Assembly: GCA_900555195.1 (NCBI GenBank)
Contig: USKC01000213.1
Coordinates: forward strand, 1 to 5,668
DNA from: an uncultured Lachnospiraceae bacterium
Lineage (GTDB): Bacteria; Bacillota; Clostridia; Lachnospirales; Lachnospiraceae
Length of the DNA stretch: 5,668 bases
Direction: 5' to 3'
Of the stretch, positions 5,482 to 5,668 are shown piece after piece (the stretch's first letter is position 1; each line of letters begins with the position of its first letter). Both the position numbers and the translations under genes were made by a program. The notes beneath the pieces are model-generated. The model was given only the letters and a program-made list of their open reading frames with translations, was not told where the DNA came from and did not search any database.

Positions 5482-5668
5482 GTGAGCTTCGGTGAAAAAT
5501 TGCGTATTCTGCTGGAAGAACACACGATGACACAAAAACAATTGGCAAAGGAATTGAATATCGCACCGTCAACAGTGGGAAGTTATATACAAAACACGAG
5601 AGAACCAGATTTCGACACATTAAAATCGATCGCTGGTTTTTTTCAGGTTTCCACTGATTATTTACTGG
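5482..5668 (+). CDS. XRE-family transcriptional regulator, N-terminal 62 residues (cut by window edge)
   Basis: This is a Cro/C1-type helix-turn-helix domain. It opens with MSFGEKLRILLEEHTMTQKQ, and TQKQLAKELNIAPSTVGSYI (17-36) forms the helix-turn-helix, followed by REPDFDTLKSIAGFFQVSTDYLL. The order and the final STDYLL are standard for the family, whose members bind palindromic operators as dimers. The start is GTG, chosen because AGGGGGTGA lies just upstream and no ATG occurs earlier in frame. Anything after the DNA-binding domain lies outside the window. It is divergent from the zinc-ribbon gene, with 150 bases between the starts and the palindromic site in the gap. Its own promoter is unclear; TTATCG (5422) with AAGAAT (5445) is a weak candidate. 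Confidence 0.92.
   Translation, partial: MSFGEKLRILLEEHTMTQKQLAKELNIAPSTVGSYIQNTREPDFDTLKSIAGFFQVSTDYLL

Noticed and set aside
1..5668. CRISPR arrays, tRNA or rRNA genes, and insertion sequences
   Set aside because: No regularly spaced repeat-spacer pattern, cloverleaf, rRNA motif or transposase was seen on either strand.

Overview
The window looks like part of an integrative and conjugative element (ICE) of the Tn1549/CD1115 type, from a gut Firmicute (class Clostridia). This rests on protein families recognised by eye. A VirD4-type coupling protein, a PcfB/DUF3801 protein and a winged-helix (DnaD/RepA-like, DUF6017-type) protein follow each other on the minus strand, in the order seen in these ICEs. 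Strong AGGAGG-type ribosome binding sites fit the same hosts.

Region 1 (1-3294, minus strand, GC-rich) is the ICE backbone. In transcription order it holds an unnamed 173-residue protein (2773-3294), the replication-initiator-like protein (1706-2602), pcfB (1214-1705) and the first 405 residues of virD4 (1-1217, cut by the window edge at Walker B). The last three are tightly coupled: the initiator stop abuts the pcfB start (TAAATG), and the pcfB stop overlaps the virD4 start (ATGA). The initiator gene carries an in-frame array of 15-bp units (2210-2314) beside a 70-bp AT-rich tract (2151-2220). That layout resembles an iteron origin inside a rep gene.

Region 2 (3295-3715) has no convincing gene. 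On the minus strand it reads as a structured leader for the 173-residue gene: a possible promoter, three hairpins, and a very good intrinsic terminator (3324-3356) just ahead of the ribosome binding site. An open frame without a clear start runs through it and ends in an ATGA overlap with that gene. This suggests attenuation, or the remnant of an older gene.

Region 3 (3716-5668) is visibly richer in A+T and is probably cargo or flanking DNA. A 453-residue membrane protein (zinc ribbon, transmembrane helix, TPR-like repeats, NPCBM-like domain) is followed by a possible 55-residue membrane peptide. Divergent from it, at the right edge, is the first part of an XRE-family regulator. Between the two lies a near-consensus promoter for the zinc-ribbon gene, overlapped by a 31-bp imperfect palindrome. 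That palindrome is a plausible operator for the regulator.
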